Assembly: GCF_021347895.1 (NCBI RefSeq)
Contig: NC_067129.1
Location: 31,099,690 to 31,163,689, forward strand
Length of the DNA stretch: 64,000 bases
Direction of reading: 5' to 3'
DNA from: Acanthochromis polyacanthus
Taxonomy: Eukaryota > Chordata > Actinopteri > Pomacentridae
The first letter of the stretch is position 1; each line of letters starts with the position of its first letter. The notes beneath the pieces are model-generated. The model was not told where the DNA came from. It did not search any database and saw only the letters and a program-made list of their open reading frames with translations. Of this stretch, positions 48,467-61,400 are shown in pieces. The position numbers and the translations under genes are program-made.

Positions 48467-48660
48467 CTCTGTGAAGCGCTGCGGACAAACTCTGGAGTTG
48501 GCTGGAGGCAGAAACTCGTGGCTGATGAAACAAACTGCGGGAGGAGGAAGAAATTCACCACTTTCGGGAACACTTCCGGGTTCGCTGACGTCATGTCTGG
48601 CGTCGTCTTCCTCGACGCTGCTTTAACGCGGATCGTTAAAGGAGGCAGCGCGCCACCTGC
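48467..48660 (-). promoter_or_regulatory. RARS1 promoter with ETS and CRE/ATF sites
   Basis: Upstream of the RARS1 ATG lies a CpG-containing block without TATA. It has a full palindromic TGACGTCA (48586-48593), the CREB/ATF consensus, and an ETS/GABPA core CCGGAAGT on the minus strand (complement at 48572-48579), about 110-125 bp from the ATG. ETS sites are typical of housekeeping promoters. Synthetase genes including RARS1 are known ATF4 targets in mammals, but whether this site serves that purpose is inference. Confidence 0.6.
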
Positions 48661-49033
48661 TGCACTGGAGGAAAAATACAAACTGTATGTGGAAAACCTT
48701 ATTTAATGGCAAAATCAACAGCTTTCTAATGGACCAGTTGTTGTGTCTGAAAAAAAGTATTGAATTGAATTGAATTGAATTACAAAGGCAACCTTAACTG
48801 TTCATAATGCTTGAATACTCCACAAAAACATACATTCACATAAGAAATATAATTTACAACCAGTTATAAGTCACTGAGCAACCACAGGAAACAGTGTCTG
48901 AAATCAACTTTGACACAAGAACCTCAAACAACCACCAAAGGCTGAACATACAGTCATGAACCAAAATAAACGTGTTTATCATGTCAGTCTTGAGTTTCCG
49001 ATGATTCCTAAAACTCTGAATTTTCTAAGATGG
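48661..49033. other. Spacer upstream of RARS1
   Basis: Contains a short (GAATT)n run near 48763-48780. Otherwise nothing recognised. Confidence 0.4.
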
Positions 49034-49930
49034 AATCACTGAAACAAAAGCGACTTTGTCACAAAACAAACATTCTGGTTCCTTCATATGTTCTTTTAAC
49101 GGTCTTCTGGGTCTGAAATATACACACAAAAATGAGGTCAAACATCCTTTGGCCATTTCAACCACAACGAGGCGCTTTTGGTTTCCGTCCACAACTTTCT
49201 GGATTATCTTTGATCCTCCTCTTGGTTCAGTTCCACTAAATTTGTCGTCTTTCTGACTCAGACTTGGTTCTTCAGGTTCTTGATGGGTTTAAGTCAGGAC
49301 TTTGGGGAGACCAGACTAGAACCTTCATTCTAGTCTGATGGAACCATTTCTTTACCACGTCTGATGTGTGTTTGGACCCACTGCCTTGTTGAAACATCCA
49401 ACTGTGTCCAAGATCAACCTTCTGATGATGGTTTTAGGTTTTCCTGAAGAATGTGGAGGTGATCCTCCTTCTTCATTATTCCATTTACTTTGTGTAAAAC
49501 TCCAGTTCTACAGAGCATGATACTGCTACTACCATGCTTGATGGTAGGTTTGGTGTTCTTGGGGTAAAAAAAAGATCTGCCCAAGACAGTCTGAAAGCAG
49601 TCCTTAAAAAGGTCTAAAACCAGGACCAAAATCAAACCTAAGAAAGTCCATAAAATATGTTCAGTACCAGTCAGAATACAATTTGAAACCAGTCCTAAAT
49701 CAAAACTGAAGCCAGTTTTAGACAAAGTCTGAAACCAGTTTAAAAAAAAGCCAAAAATCAGTGCAAAGTTGTGACCATTCATGGATCCTCTCAGCTCATG
49801 TTGATGTCAGACCCTGTGGACACTGACAGCTCTGTTCCAGCAGCTTCTCATTCACTCAGATCCACTTTTAGAGGATTCTTGGTCGACTCTTCACCATCCT
49901 GACTAATATATGTCAACGTTTGTTTACGAC
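49034..49930 (-). mobile_element. Tc1/mariner transposon relic (reverse orientation)
   Basis: Minus-strand fragments encode NTKPTIKHGSSSIMLC, then GVLHKVNGIMKKEDHLHILQ (about 49440-49560), the core of fish Tc1-like transposases. Further downstream in the element, 'ccaagatcaacct', 'tttggacccactgccttgttgaaacatccaactg' and 'tcaggactttggggagacc' are the familiar complement of the same gene. About 49585-49765 is a short degenerate 'gaaaccagtcctaaa' tandem array that seems to interrupt it. Highly decayed. Confidence 0.8.
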
Positions 49931-51834
49931 TTAGGCCAGAAACACCACTTTAGTCATCAGTAACTGAGTTTATCGGTTCTCTTGTGGATTTTAGTAGATC
50001 AACGGTCAAAAAATAATTTTTAGAGAGATTTTATTAAAGTCCATCTTATTTAAATTGCACATTTAAACACAGATGCTGACACAACGCTTTACTCTAGAGT
50101 AATAAACTAAATTTACTGGACCAAAAACTAAAGTTAAGACCCTATAAGATAATCAACAGAATCCCAATGATGTTTGGCAGAATGGAAACAAAAACACACA
50201 CATTAGAAGAGAAGAACTTTTTTATTTGTTGTGAAACTACAAAACATATCGTTTATTTTTGTTGTTTTTTGTGCTGGTGAAATATTTACAACTCTGGTCG
50301 ACAGTACAGTGTCTGAGAATAAAATTCACAGCTTTTCGGGACTCTCACAATAAAAAGAAAAAAAAAACAGGAAAAAGCACACCCAAATCACAAAAGTGCA
50401 ATAAATACATGCTGTATGTTTCTCATAGCCGCCTGTGTACACAACACCGGGTTCATCGCCAGTCCAAATACAGACAGATTCATTAGAAAAAAAAATCAGC
50501 AAACGAGGAAAAAAACTTCAAAAAAACAAACGAGAAGGATGTCACAACCTATGCGATGAATCATCGGTGACTAACAGCATTCGGTTTTTATTCTCTGAAT
50601 GATTTCTCGTAGCAAAAACCTACATTCCTTCATCCAGATGTGGTTACATAGAGATGTGTTTGATTTCGAGGTTAATCGGTGGACTTTAAACAGACACTAC
50701 TGACAGTTTCTCAATCTACTCGATCTACAGTGAAGGAAAACTGCTCACATTCAGACAATGAATGTTTCTCTACAGCTTTTTTTGTTTTTTCTCGCCTCAG
50801 ACGACGGCAGCGGCCGAGTTCGGACATTTAAGAGAAAAAAAAAAAGAAAAAAAATATTTTACACGTTGCTCTCCAAAGGCACATTCTCTCACGTAACTCC
50901 AAACACTTTCATTCGTTTCACAGTGTTCCTGCTGCGGTTAAACCCTCTGCGGTATCGGCTGCATTCACATGAGTTCGTCTTTGATTCTTAACGATACGTT
51001 GTCCTCCATCTAATGTACCTGTGGCCTCAGTCTGAACAGTCAGATCACAAATCAGGAAACTTTAACACAGATCTAGTTTATCATGATGTTGGAGCAGCTT
51101 CTTGAGGTCTTTTCTGATGAGTGACGCTGCCCCCTACTGATCTGCTGCTGCTACTTCAGGCAAAATTCAACATCAACCCTGAACACTCCACAAACTTTTA
51201 CAAGCACATAATTTCCGACTCCGGTGATCAAGATTTGTTTTTGTGAGAACTCTCCCTGTAGAACCTCTTTCAGGGCTGCTTTTATGGGGGGAAAAAGTTC
51301 CTAACACCAGAAAAAACAGCTAACGACGTAAAATTCACAAAGTTGTCCATTAACAGAAAGGCTATACGTGACAGTTAGAGGTTTGTTTCTGGAAGTACAA
51401 CCAAGTTCCTGCAGTTGAAAAGTCGCTTTTTGACATAAAATTTGCATTTTTCAAGATCGTTTTTGTTAGCTACGTTCTTGTGTACGACAGGAAAGGAGAT
51501 ATGTTGACTTAAAGTAATAAAACACACCTAAAGCACATGAGTTCCGCCTGGTGATCTGGCAACAAGTCAAGTATATGATACATCTTTTTCAATACTGTAT
51601 TTTCTATCAGTTGTTGATGTATGTTGTATTTGTACTGAAGCAAAAAAAATCCATGTTTCTGTAAAACTTAATGTCTTTCAACTCTTGCCTATGATTTTTT
51701 TGCCACTTGGGGGCAGCATAAATATTTGATTTCTTGAGCAAACAAGTGTATATTTCACCATCCAGTAGCTACATTCATCCATTTGGATTCATGCTTGTAG
51801 CCACCTGATCAATCTAAATCCAATATTCATTCTG

Positions 51835-52290
51835 TTTTAGCTCCATTTTTGGTCTCCACCACCTTCAGATGGTTCATTTCTGTCTCTTTCTGTTGACAAA
51901 TGCTTCACTACCCTCATCTGCAAATCTCTATTCATGAAAAAATGAATTATAGATGCCTTATTCATTGTTAACTCTCACACTTTGATATAAAGCAATGTAA
52001 CATTTCCTTTCTTGAACCTTCCGAATCCGAATATTTTGGCGACTTTGGAATAGCAGAAGCAGTTGATGTGGCAAGTAAACAGATTTATATTTCCACATCT
52101 CGCAGTAACAGAGCAACATTATCATGCGTTTGGAGTTGTGTTTGTGGCAAAAGTCCGACATTTTCTCATTTTTAGCGCTATTTTTGGTCTCCCCCACCTC
52201 CGACTGCTGCTAAATGCTCCACTATGTTCCTCAGCAAGTTTCTAGTCACGAAAATATCAATTACAGACACTTTTAATTCATTCATGTCAG
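51835..52290 (+). repeat. Dispersed repeat, GCTCCATTTTTGGTCTCCACCACC type, two copies
   Basis: Copies at about 51835-51965 and 52165-52290 share 'ttagctccatttttggtctccaccacctcc', 'aaatgcttcac/tccac' and 'ttctattcatgaaaa' blocks. Further copies lie at about 53755-53890, 54490-54560 and 56150-56285, with an inverted fragment near 3834-3880. Class unknown. Confidence 0.6.
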
Positions 52291-53010
52291 CTTGCATTGG
52301 CCAAGATGATGAAAGAACTAGTTGACTGGTAGTGACTTAAATGCTTGTTAAGCCAGAAGTTACTTAGAAATGATGTTTTGATCTCCTATGAAGCGGATTA
52401 ACTTGTTGGAAAAGTCAAAACCACCTTAAGTTGCTTGGAGTTTATCCATTTCTATGAACCTTTTCTAATGTGATACTAAAAAATATGTATGTATATTTTT
52501 TTTTAAAAAGTCAAACTGACTGGAAGAAGTGTTCTCTTATTGATTTAGTGTTCCCAGTGGTGAACTGAAAAAAGGTCTAATTTCGATCTATACTCTAATT
52601 TTTAGATGATGTTTTCATTCTGGCTCATAACGCCGATACGTTCCACAAGTTCTGCTCGTTTGAACGGTCCTTTTACTTTGACCAAAAAGTTCCAGAGGTT
52701 CTGTTCCAGCGAGATCATCTGGTGTTAAATCTTTGGTATCGATCTTTTGTTGGGTCACTGACTGTTCAGATTGAAATCAGGCTTTAATAGACTTTAATAA
52801 ACGTTTATTTCCTGCCGTGTGAACGCAGCCAACCAACATCCAAACCCATCAAGTCTTCTCTAGACGAGGGATAAAGAGTGTCCGAATATGTATTTCTGTG
52901 ATATTTACGGTTCTTATAGACACTTGTGCAAAATATTCCTACTCCTACCTGAATGTGGTGCGACTATCTTCACGTTAATGTGGATTGAAAACCATTGTAG
53001 TGTTTATTCA

Positions 53011-53255
53011 GGGGGCGGCATAGCTTGGTGGGTAGAGTGGCCGTCTTGTAACTGGAAGGTTGCTGGTTTGATCCTCGGCCCATCGAGCTCATGTCGAGGT
53101 GTCCCTGAGCAAGACACCGAACCCCTAATTGCTCCTGATGGGTCGTGGTTAGCGCCTTGCATGGCAGCTTCCACCATCAGTGTGTGAATGGGTGAATGTG
53201 ATGTATCATGTAAAGCGCTTTGGATAAAAGCGCTATATAAATACTACCATTAAAA
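53011..53255 (+). mobile_element. tRNA-derived SINE
   Basis: Begins GGGGGCGGCATAGCTTGGTGGG, which matches a Pol III box A, with box B GGTTGCTGGTTTGATCC about 40 bp on. The body includes 'ctgagcaagacaccgaacccc', a conserved SINE core-like segment. The tail 'gtaaagcgctttggataaaagcgctatataaatac' is shared with many fish retroposons, and the end is A-rich. A non-autonomous retroposon mobilised by a partner LINE. Confidence 0.85.
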
Positions 53256-53754
53256 CAAGACTGACTTTCATTTTTGGAGATCGGGAAAGGATTTGGGAGT
53301 GAAAAGAAAAGCAACAATAAGTGGAGACGGTCAAAATAACTTCCTGGGTAACTCACGAATCGCACAAAAAACATGTTTATGAGCTGCTGTTTGTCTTAAA
53401 GAAGTAAAAAAAGAAATCTGGAATGGCAGCAGCATCAATTAGGTTTCTGTTGGCTACATTCTCGTTAACATCGGGAATGAAAACGTGGATATAAAATAAT
53501 AAAACATACCCAAAATGTACACTTTTAGCTCGGTGACCCAGCAACAATGATGTCTGTGATTCATTTTCTAATAAAGCATTTTTTATCAGTACATGTGTAT
53601 GTTTTTGTAACTTCAGGTCTTGAATCTGTCATATCTGAGGTGTTTGGCCACTAGGGGGCAGCAGACGCAGTTCTTCTGGTAAACAGAGGGACATTTTTAT
53701 CCATTTGGATTCATGTTTGTGGCCACATGATCAATTTTAAGTCCCATATTTACT

Positions 53755-53890
53755 CTGTTTTAGCTCCATTTTTGGTCTACCACCTCCTGATGGTTCATTT
53801 CTGTCTATTTCTGCTGTAAAACACTTTATTATGTTCATCTGCAAATCTCTACTCATCACAAATGAAAAATACACATCTTACTTTACATAG
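53755..53890 (+). repeat. Dispersed repeat, GCTCCATTTTTGGTCTACCACC copy
   Basis: Same block order as at 51835-51965, including the preceding 'ccatttggattcatgtttgtggccacatgatcaa' segment, so the repeat unit extends to at least 200 bp. Related copies follow at 54490-54560 and 56150-56285. Confidence 0.6.
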
Positions 53891-56336
53891 AAAATACAAA
53901 ACATGTGTTCAATTCTTTAAGTATCAAACATTTTCTTTCAAAATATCTTATTTAAACCAATCTTTCCTGGGAGTAATGATACATGGATTTCCTTAGTTAT
54001 GTAAAGCTATTTATGGAATACATTAGAAGCTGTTTTTATTCTGCTTGGAATGACTTTAAAATTTCCCTTACACCAGTTCTTTAAATTTATTGAATTTCTT
54101 TACAGAGAATCAACTTTGAAACAGAACTTGGTGTCATAAACATTGTCCAACATCTGATTAAATTATGGAAAACTTAATGTCCAAATTCAAGTCAATGGTG
54201 CAAGAGATTTAATTTACCATTTATTTATTGGGGATTTTCCAAATACATCCCTAAATTATTTGATTTATTTGCCATGCCTACAATCATCTGTCACTGGTTG
54301 CAAGTAAGACTATTACAAAATGTGAGCATTTAAACCGATACAGATTTTTTGTCTCTTGAAGGGTACCAAACTAAATGGTAACCACATCAGCATATTATCA
54401 ATTGATGAAGAACACATCAGGAGTCCTTTTGCTCAGTATGGCGCAGCGATATATCATTCATTTGTGGTGGTGTTTATCCAATATTGACGCTCTTTTAGCT
54501 CCATTTTTGGTCTCCACCACACAATAAATCCAACATGTGGCTCTGTAGCTTCTTAATGCTCCATTAAGTTGTGTTTGTCTGCTGGTTTTCAGAGGATTTT
54601 AAGCCCACTGTGACCTAAAACGAAGCTGTCAAAGCAGTAAGAATCGGTTTTAAAACCGAAACTGTAGCCACGTTTCCACGTCTTCGTCAAGTGAAGTGAA
54701 AGCAATCTTTAAAAATGTCGCTTTGACTCCTTTGAAGCAGATAAATTAGGTTGTGTAGTGTCTTCAGAAGGTGGCGCTATAGGCTACAGGGCAGCAATAA
54801 AGACGAGACGATACTGGGAACAAAACTAGTTGCTGAAAAACTGTGACGCAGAACAAGAATCTAATATAACTTTGTTCATCTACAAGAGAAAAACCTCAAA
54901 TGAGCGAAATGATAAAAGTTTTCTTGAATTTCGTCATTTACGTTAATGTTTTCTGATGCAATAATTCAACGTAAACAAGGCTCGCAAGCTGAAAAAACCC
55001 CAAAATACACTGTACAGCTGTGACAAACAGCCATTTTGGTAAGTATTGAGGCAAATCTAAGAACCGGAGCAGAGAAAATCAAAAGTTCAGCGTTGCTGGG
55101 GCACCACGCTAACATGACTCGACTTAATTCATTCGCAAAACATCCAGTTATTTATTCAGATATGTATCCAGAATATCCAGTTACGTTGTGGAAACGAGGA
55201 GAAGAAATTAAAACAGTAAAAGCTGAACAAACTTAATTTTCATCAGGGCAGAAACCAGCCAATCAGAGAGAAGGAGCCTTAAGTTGGACTTCTGTCTTCC
55301 TATTGGCTGATTTTTTTTTCGGTCTAACAATCATACAATCAGTAAGTAGTTCACAGTCATCAAAAATACATTTCATCTTCACGTCCTGTGTGTGTTTCGA
55401 CAATCATCGTGTGCTTCAACAATCATTCCAGCGTGAGGCAAAGGCTTCTGGATGTCTTTTTTTTCTTTAACTAACTTTCCAAAAACCCACATCAAGTTTC
55501 TTTTTTAGTGTGTTTTTCTTTAAAAACCTCAAGTTTCTTAAAGTGCAGACTATCCGATCAACTACCTGAGTGTTAGTGAGAGTTAGTGCTGTTTCTACAC
55601 TTTACTCAATGTGTGTGAGACTAAAATTACGACTTTTTTTTACTTTAGACTCGCCTTTCGGGTGATGTTTTTTCCTCTCTTGGTTGTTGTGTAGTGTTTT
55701 ACGTAGTGAACGATGGCGTACACATAACATTAGAAAAGCTTCAGCTGATTATTTTACGTTAAAAAGTACAGCTCGATTTGAAGCTACGGAAGCTATAATC
55801 CTTAAGATTTCAGTCTGGGTTGATTTGGTGACACCTGGTGGTTGGTGGCAGTAACAGCATGTGAGCCAGTTAAAGATTTGTTGAACATTTATTTTTCTTC
55901 TCACTAAATTCAGATTTTGAAGACTTCATTTTCTGATATCCTCAAAGTTTCTCGAGACGGAAACACACAAATTTTGTCGATAATTTCATAATGCTGCCTC
56001 ACAAAGGTAGAGAGAAGAAACTACTGAAGAACTGAAGCGCTAACAGGAAAAAAATCTTTAAAAGCTGATTGTTTTAGCCCCAAAGTCTCACAGGAGAGAC
56101 CATAAAGGAAGTCTAAATAAATGCAAGAAATGCAGCTGCAGTATTTACTCTATTTTAGCTCCATTTTTGGTCTCCACCAGCTCCAGAAGAGAAATTGGAC
56201 TTTTTATGTGGTAAATGTTCCAATATATTCAGTAGCTAGTCTCCAGCTCTACAATGATCAATTACAGCTGCCTTATTTTACCCAAAAACAGGATATTTGA
56301 TTTGTGCTTTGCACGTTTTGCTCTGACAACAGCCGC

Positions 56337-57330
56337 TTTAAACCTCTGAACCCTAAAACCCACGATGGGTTTCCAAAGCATGCTTTTAGTTGTTTTTTTA
56401 AAAATACAAATTTACACCATTTATCAGAATCAGCAACTGTGAAACACAAAATAATTACTAGATTTTCAACTTTCCAACAGACTGTGAAGGAATCAAATGT
56501 GAGGTTTGCTTCAGTTCCAAGAAAATAACCAAATTTCAGCTCGAAACTGTGATGTTTCATCGATATCCAGTTATTCCACGTCTTATATAAAAATGTAGCA
56601 CCAGATTCTGTAGAAAAACAAAATGTTCCTGAGCACCTCGGCAGAAATAAGTCACTCAGCTGTGAGCAGCAGTCAAAGTCTGAAAGTTTTCAAATGAACT
56701 GCAGGCAGTGTTTCCACAGAGCAGAGAGGAAAATGAAACCTACTGGATCGATAAAATGAATGCAGCATGGCTCACAAACAGTGAACAGAGGAGCAGGTTG
56801 TTGGAAGATACATTCAGCATGGGGAAACATCATTCTGGAGGTGATGAGCAGAGTAGAAAGAACGTTTCTAGAGGCTGGAAACATGGAAATAACTTAACAT
56901 CTGTTGTATGTGGAGACAAAACGACCACAGAAAAGACACAAAATCACAAAAATGAGACTCAAAATGACAAAAGAAAGACACAACCGAGACATAGAACAAC
57001 AAAAAACAAGACGAAATGACACAAAAAAGACAGAACTACAAAAATGACACCAATGTGGTTTGGTTTCATTTTTGTGGTTTTGTGTCGAATGCAGCATGGC
57101 TCAGAAAAAGTGAACAGAGAAGCAGGTTGTTGAAGATACATTCAGCATGGTGAAACATCTTTCTACAGCTGATGAGCAGAGTAGAGAGAGAAAGTTTGTC
57201 AAGACTGTAAAATCAGATTTTCTTTCTTCTCTTCTTTGTGCATCAGCTGTAGAAAGATGTTTCACCATGCTGGATGTGTCTTCAACACCCAGACTGTGTT
57301 TGGGGTTCAGAGGGTTCAGAGATTTAACTG
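56337..57330 (+). repeat. TTAA-family composite copy
   Basis: Left end near 56337 'taaacctctgaaccctaaaaccc'; right end near 57305-57325 'ggggttcagagggttcag', complementary termini of the family. Internally 'gaactgcaggcagtgtttccacagagcagag', three 'acattcagcatgg.gaaacat' or reverse units (56809, 57135, 57258) and an embedded 'gacaaaaatgagac' array (56921-57078). The internal units in opposite orientations suggest nested insertion of one copy in another. Confidence 0.6.
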
Positions 57331-58389
57331 ACTCAGCTCTATGGGGGTTTTCATTGTTAATATTTTGAAGTTGTGTACCGCATTATTAACAAAAAAAATG
57401 TGTTACCGCTCTGTTTCTTCAGTATTTTTAGTTTACACTTGATGTTAAGTCATTTCAAGAGGTAAAAACTCTCTTCTGGTCTGCAGTTGCTGCATTTTGG
57501 CTTCGAGGGGCAGTTTAGGTTTCAGTTATGACCACAAGTTTGGATTATTTCATGTTTATTTCTGTCATTGTTGTTAAAAATGTTAGCTATTACTTCAGAT
57601 ACTTTAACTCGAGAGACTAGAAGATACTAGTCCAGGGAGATGCAAGGATGAGGAGGTGATTTAAACTCCTGAAAACTACAAAATATATTCATCAGCGTTG
57701 ACTCAAAACTCATGGCTTTGTTCTGCTGATTAAACCAGGATGTTTCACGTCTGTCCAGAAAATAAACCCGACTTCTTCTCTCCAAAACAGGAAAGGTAGA
57801 AGCATAAAATCTTAAGGATTATAACCGACTTTAACGCTCTGATCCATATTTACACATATGGAAAAGTTTCACTGATAATGATATTTAGAAACAAATAAAA
57901 ATAAAAAAATGTGTGCTTGTGTCTGCGTATAAAATCTTCAAAATGCTCTAAAAAACAAACACATGATGTGAATATTAAATATCTTTTAAGTGCAGATGGT
58001 TATTCTGCTTAGGTTTTTCTTTAGTACCGTTTTTGATTTCACTTTGTGCTGTCAACGTGTCGTTCCTGGAATGATTTTAAACACCTAGAGCCTATAAACA
58101 GCCGGTTAGTAACAGAAAACAAAACAGAAGAGCGGAAAAATAACAATAATAATAATAATAATAAAAAAAAGCTCTAGCAGTGCTATCACTAATTTACAAA
58201 CAAAGACTATCCACATTAGAAATGCTGAGCTTCTTAACAATTTCTTTCTTCACTGTTTTCAGCGTTTTGCTTTTTATACTTGTGTATATGTTGTTGTTTT
58301 TTAATTCTTCATGACACCGCCAAACGTTTGCTTCATGTGTGGGAACAGCAGGTTAAGACTCGGGAGGGAAAATACTTTGAAATGCTTCT

Positions 58390-58456
58390 TTACACGTCGT
58401 CAGCCGGCAGGTCGGGGATGCAGGTCTTCGCTCGTGTGAAGAACGCCATCTTCTCT
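58390..58456 (-). CDS. wwc1: WWC1 last coding exon, PDZ-ligand C-terminus
   Basis: Acceptor ttgcag|A completes arginine. Encodes [20 protein letters not shown], then V and TAA (complement at 58390-58392). The C-terminal ADDV is the PDZ-binding tail conserved in WWC proteins. Confidence 0.95.
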
Positions 58457-61400
58457 CTGCAAAACAAAACAAAAACAAAAAAGCAGAAAAACAGTCAGAA
58501 CGCAGTTTTATTCTGACAACATTTGCTTTTGTCAAGATTCAGGATGTTATATTTGTCATTTGGGCACAAACAGACAGTCTAGGCCGGTCAGAATAGGAAG
58601 TACAAAACACATGCAAGACACAAACCGACACAAAACAACCAAAAACAAGACAAAAAAATGACAAGCGAGACACAAATTGAGACGGACAACGACAAAAAAC
58701 AGACACAAACAACCCAACTGAGACACATAATGACAAAAAAGAGACAAAAAATGCCACAAAACAGCAAAAACAAGACAAACTGACAGAAATGACCACAAAC
58801 CAGACACAAAACAACCCAAATGAGGCACGAATTTACAAAAACGAGACACAAAACACAGAAAAACATGACAAAACAACACAAATGTGACACAAAACCCCAG
58901 GAGGAGATGACAGGAGAGACTGAGAATAAAATAAAACACAGTGGATCAGTAAAATAAATGCAGCATGGCTCAGAAACAGTGAACAGAGGAGCAGGCTGTT
59001 GGAGATACATTCAGCATGGTGAAACATCTTTCTTAAAAATGATGAGCAGAATAGAGAGAAAGTCTGTAGAAGCTGGAAGCATGGAGATGGTTCAGTTTCT
59101 ACAGTATGACGAGAAAAAACACCACAAAATGACAGAACACAACCAAAAACAAGCAAAAATGACAGAAAACAACAAACGAGACTGAAAATGAGGCCGACAA
59201 TGACGAAAAATGAAGGCAAAACAACCCAACTGAGACAGAAAATGATGAAAATAAGACAAAAAAAACCGCCCAAAACAAGACAAATTGGCAGAAATGATAA
59301 AAAACGGACACAAAACGACCTACATGAGGTCAATATAGTTCAATATCTACATTACACAGAGAAAAAAAACCCACAGACACACAAACTGACACAAAACAAC
59401 CAAAAAAATACAAGCGAGACACAAAATGAGATAAATGAGGGAAAAAAAGCTACAAAATGGCAAAAACAAAACAAATTGACAGAAATGTGACTGAAAATGA
59501 TAAATAACAGGAACAAAACAACCAAACTCGGTCACATAATGACAGAAATAAGACCAGAAAATGACACAAAATGGCAAAAACGAGACAAATTGACAGCAAA
59601 GTGACAAAGTGCAGTAAGTATTTTTAAAGCGTTTCCACTTTGGACACAAAGTGCATCTGTCTACCGCTAAAACTCACTAATTAACACCATTTTAACATCT
59701 TGTTTACTTAACCCACACAAAACCTGAAGTGTTAAAAAGTAAAACTAAAGTTTTTACAATAGATTTTGCGACTGACTATTTCCTGGATGGGACTGGGAAC
59801 TTCCTGGAGTCTCAGTATTTTACCCTTAGACGAAGCCAGACTTGGTACTTCTCCTGTTTCCAGTCTTTATGCTAAGCCAAGCTAACTAGCTGCTGTCATG
59901 TGAGCGATATTGATCTTCCAACTCCAAGTAAGCAAATGTTTTACTTCTAAAGTGCACAAATGAGGCGAACAAGGCTTAAAAAAAGACTGTGGGCCTGATC
60001 TCGTACCTGAAGGTCTGGACCTCGGGGACTTCCTTGCGGCTCTGGCCTCGGATCTTGTGGACGTCCTTGGCTGCAGCCCTCATCATCTTCTCCACTCGCT
60101 TCTCCTGCAGCTGCTCCTCACAGGTCTGGACGGGACAGAAAGGAGAGAAAGAAAAGAATTACTGAAATGCTGAATCATAGAGCGCCCCCTGGAGGACTTA
60201 TGAAGGTTAAAAGACATTTTCTGGGTCCATTTCAGCCTCTCGTTAGGGATAAAACAGTGTTTGTCTGCCCTCAAAACTGGCTGTGATTCTTCATTTTAAA
60301 TTAATTTCAACCTCGACTACAGCTAATTTTGTTCAACAGATTAAATGTGTAGCGCAAACAGGCTTTGATTAAATCACAGTTTCATACTTTTCTGATAATA
60401 AAGATCTGAAAACACATTGTAAACCTAAATATAGCCAAAGATTAAGCTCAGCTGTTGATTTTAACAGCTTGAAGAAAAGTAGATTTTGTGATTTTCATAC
60501 TCTTTGTGTGTTTGGTTGCAGACAGGGCGCTCTCGAAAACACATCTGGACAATCTAGGGTAGAATTTCAGATTTGAACAGTGAACAGAGGAGCAAGCTGT
60601 TAGAAGATACATTCAGCATGGAGAAACATCTTCTAGAGGTGATGAGCAGAGCGGGGGGAAAAACGCCCAGTTGTGCAAAAAAATAAAAGTCTAATCTAAA
60701 TGTATCATACAGCACAGAAGACATTTCTGAGTTCTCTCTCCTTCTGTTTCCATAGTCAGAGCTGTAGGACTTTATATTACAGTTAAAATGCCCCTCAGTG
60801 GGTAAAGTTGACGAACTTTCCGTTTCGCTCACCTGTTTCTCGGCCTGCCTGAGGAGGAGCCGGAAGCGCTCGTCTTCCTGAACCCAGGAAGGCAGCTCCC
60901 TCTGGCCCTGCTGCCTCGCCTTCTCCAGCTGAGACTTCAGCTCCCGCAGGACCCGGAGATCCTGGGCCAGCCGGGCCTGCCGAGTCCGAGACACCTGCAG
61001 GTCCAGCTCCAGGTCCAGGGAGGTCCTCAGGAGGCCGTCCAGACCTCTGACCTGCACCGGAGGCTGAGGGGAGGACAGGTGGAGTTAATGCTGAATGACT
61101 GCATCCATTACAAGGTCAAAGTCAAACATGCCAAAACCAGTCCTCCAGAGGGTCCACTTCAGCCCACGGGTCGACTTTGTAAGGTGCAAAAATCACAGAG
61201 AAGACATTAACTACAAATTATCAATTTGTACAACTATAAATTTAAATGATTTCTAGACTATGACAAGTTGTTTTGATCATAAGTAAAAATATTAGACGAC
61301 TCACTGTTCTTTTATCACTTTGTGTCTCATTTTTAAAATATTTTGTCTTGTTTTCGTTGTTTATTGTCTCATTTTTGTCGTGTATATATCATGTTTTTTG

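Larger units (their letters stand above)
49931..58389 (-). other. WWC1-RARS1 spacer, possibly including a long WWC1 3' UTR
   Basis: No coding exon was found. On the minus strand downstream of the WWC1 stop, AATAAA signals occur late, notably two near 50220-50265 (complements TTTATT in 'cttttttatttgttg' and 'cgtttatttttg'), an arrangement resembling a 3' end. An 8-kb 3' UTR is possible but unproven, since the interval also contains a SINE, TTAA-family copies and other repeats. Confidence 0.3.

Noticed and set aside
53011..53090. Possible tRNA gene (box A and box B present)
   Set aside because: The boxes are part of a SINE; no complete cloverleaf, and the sequence continues into a SINE body and tail.
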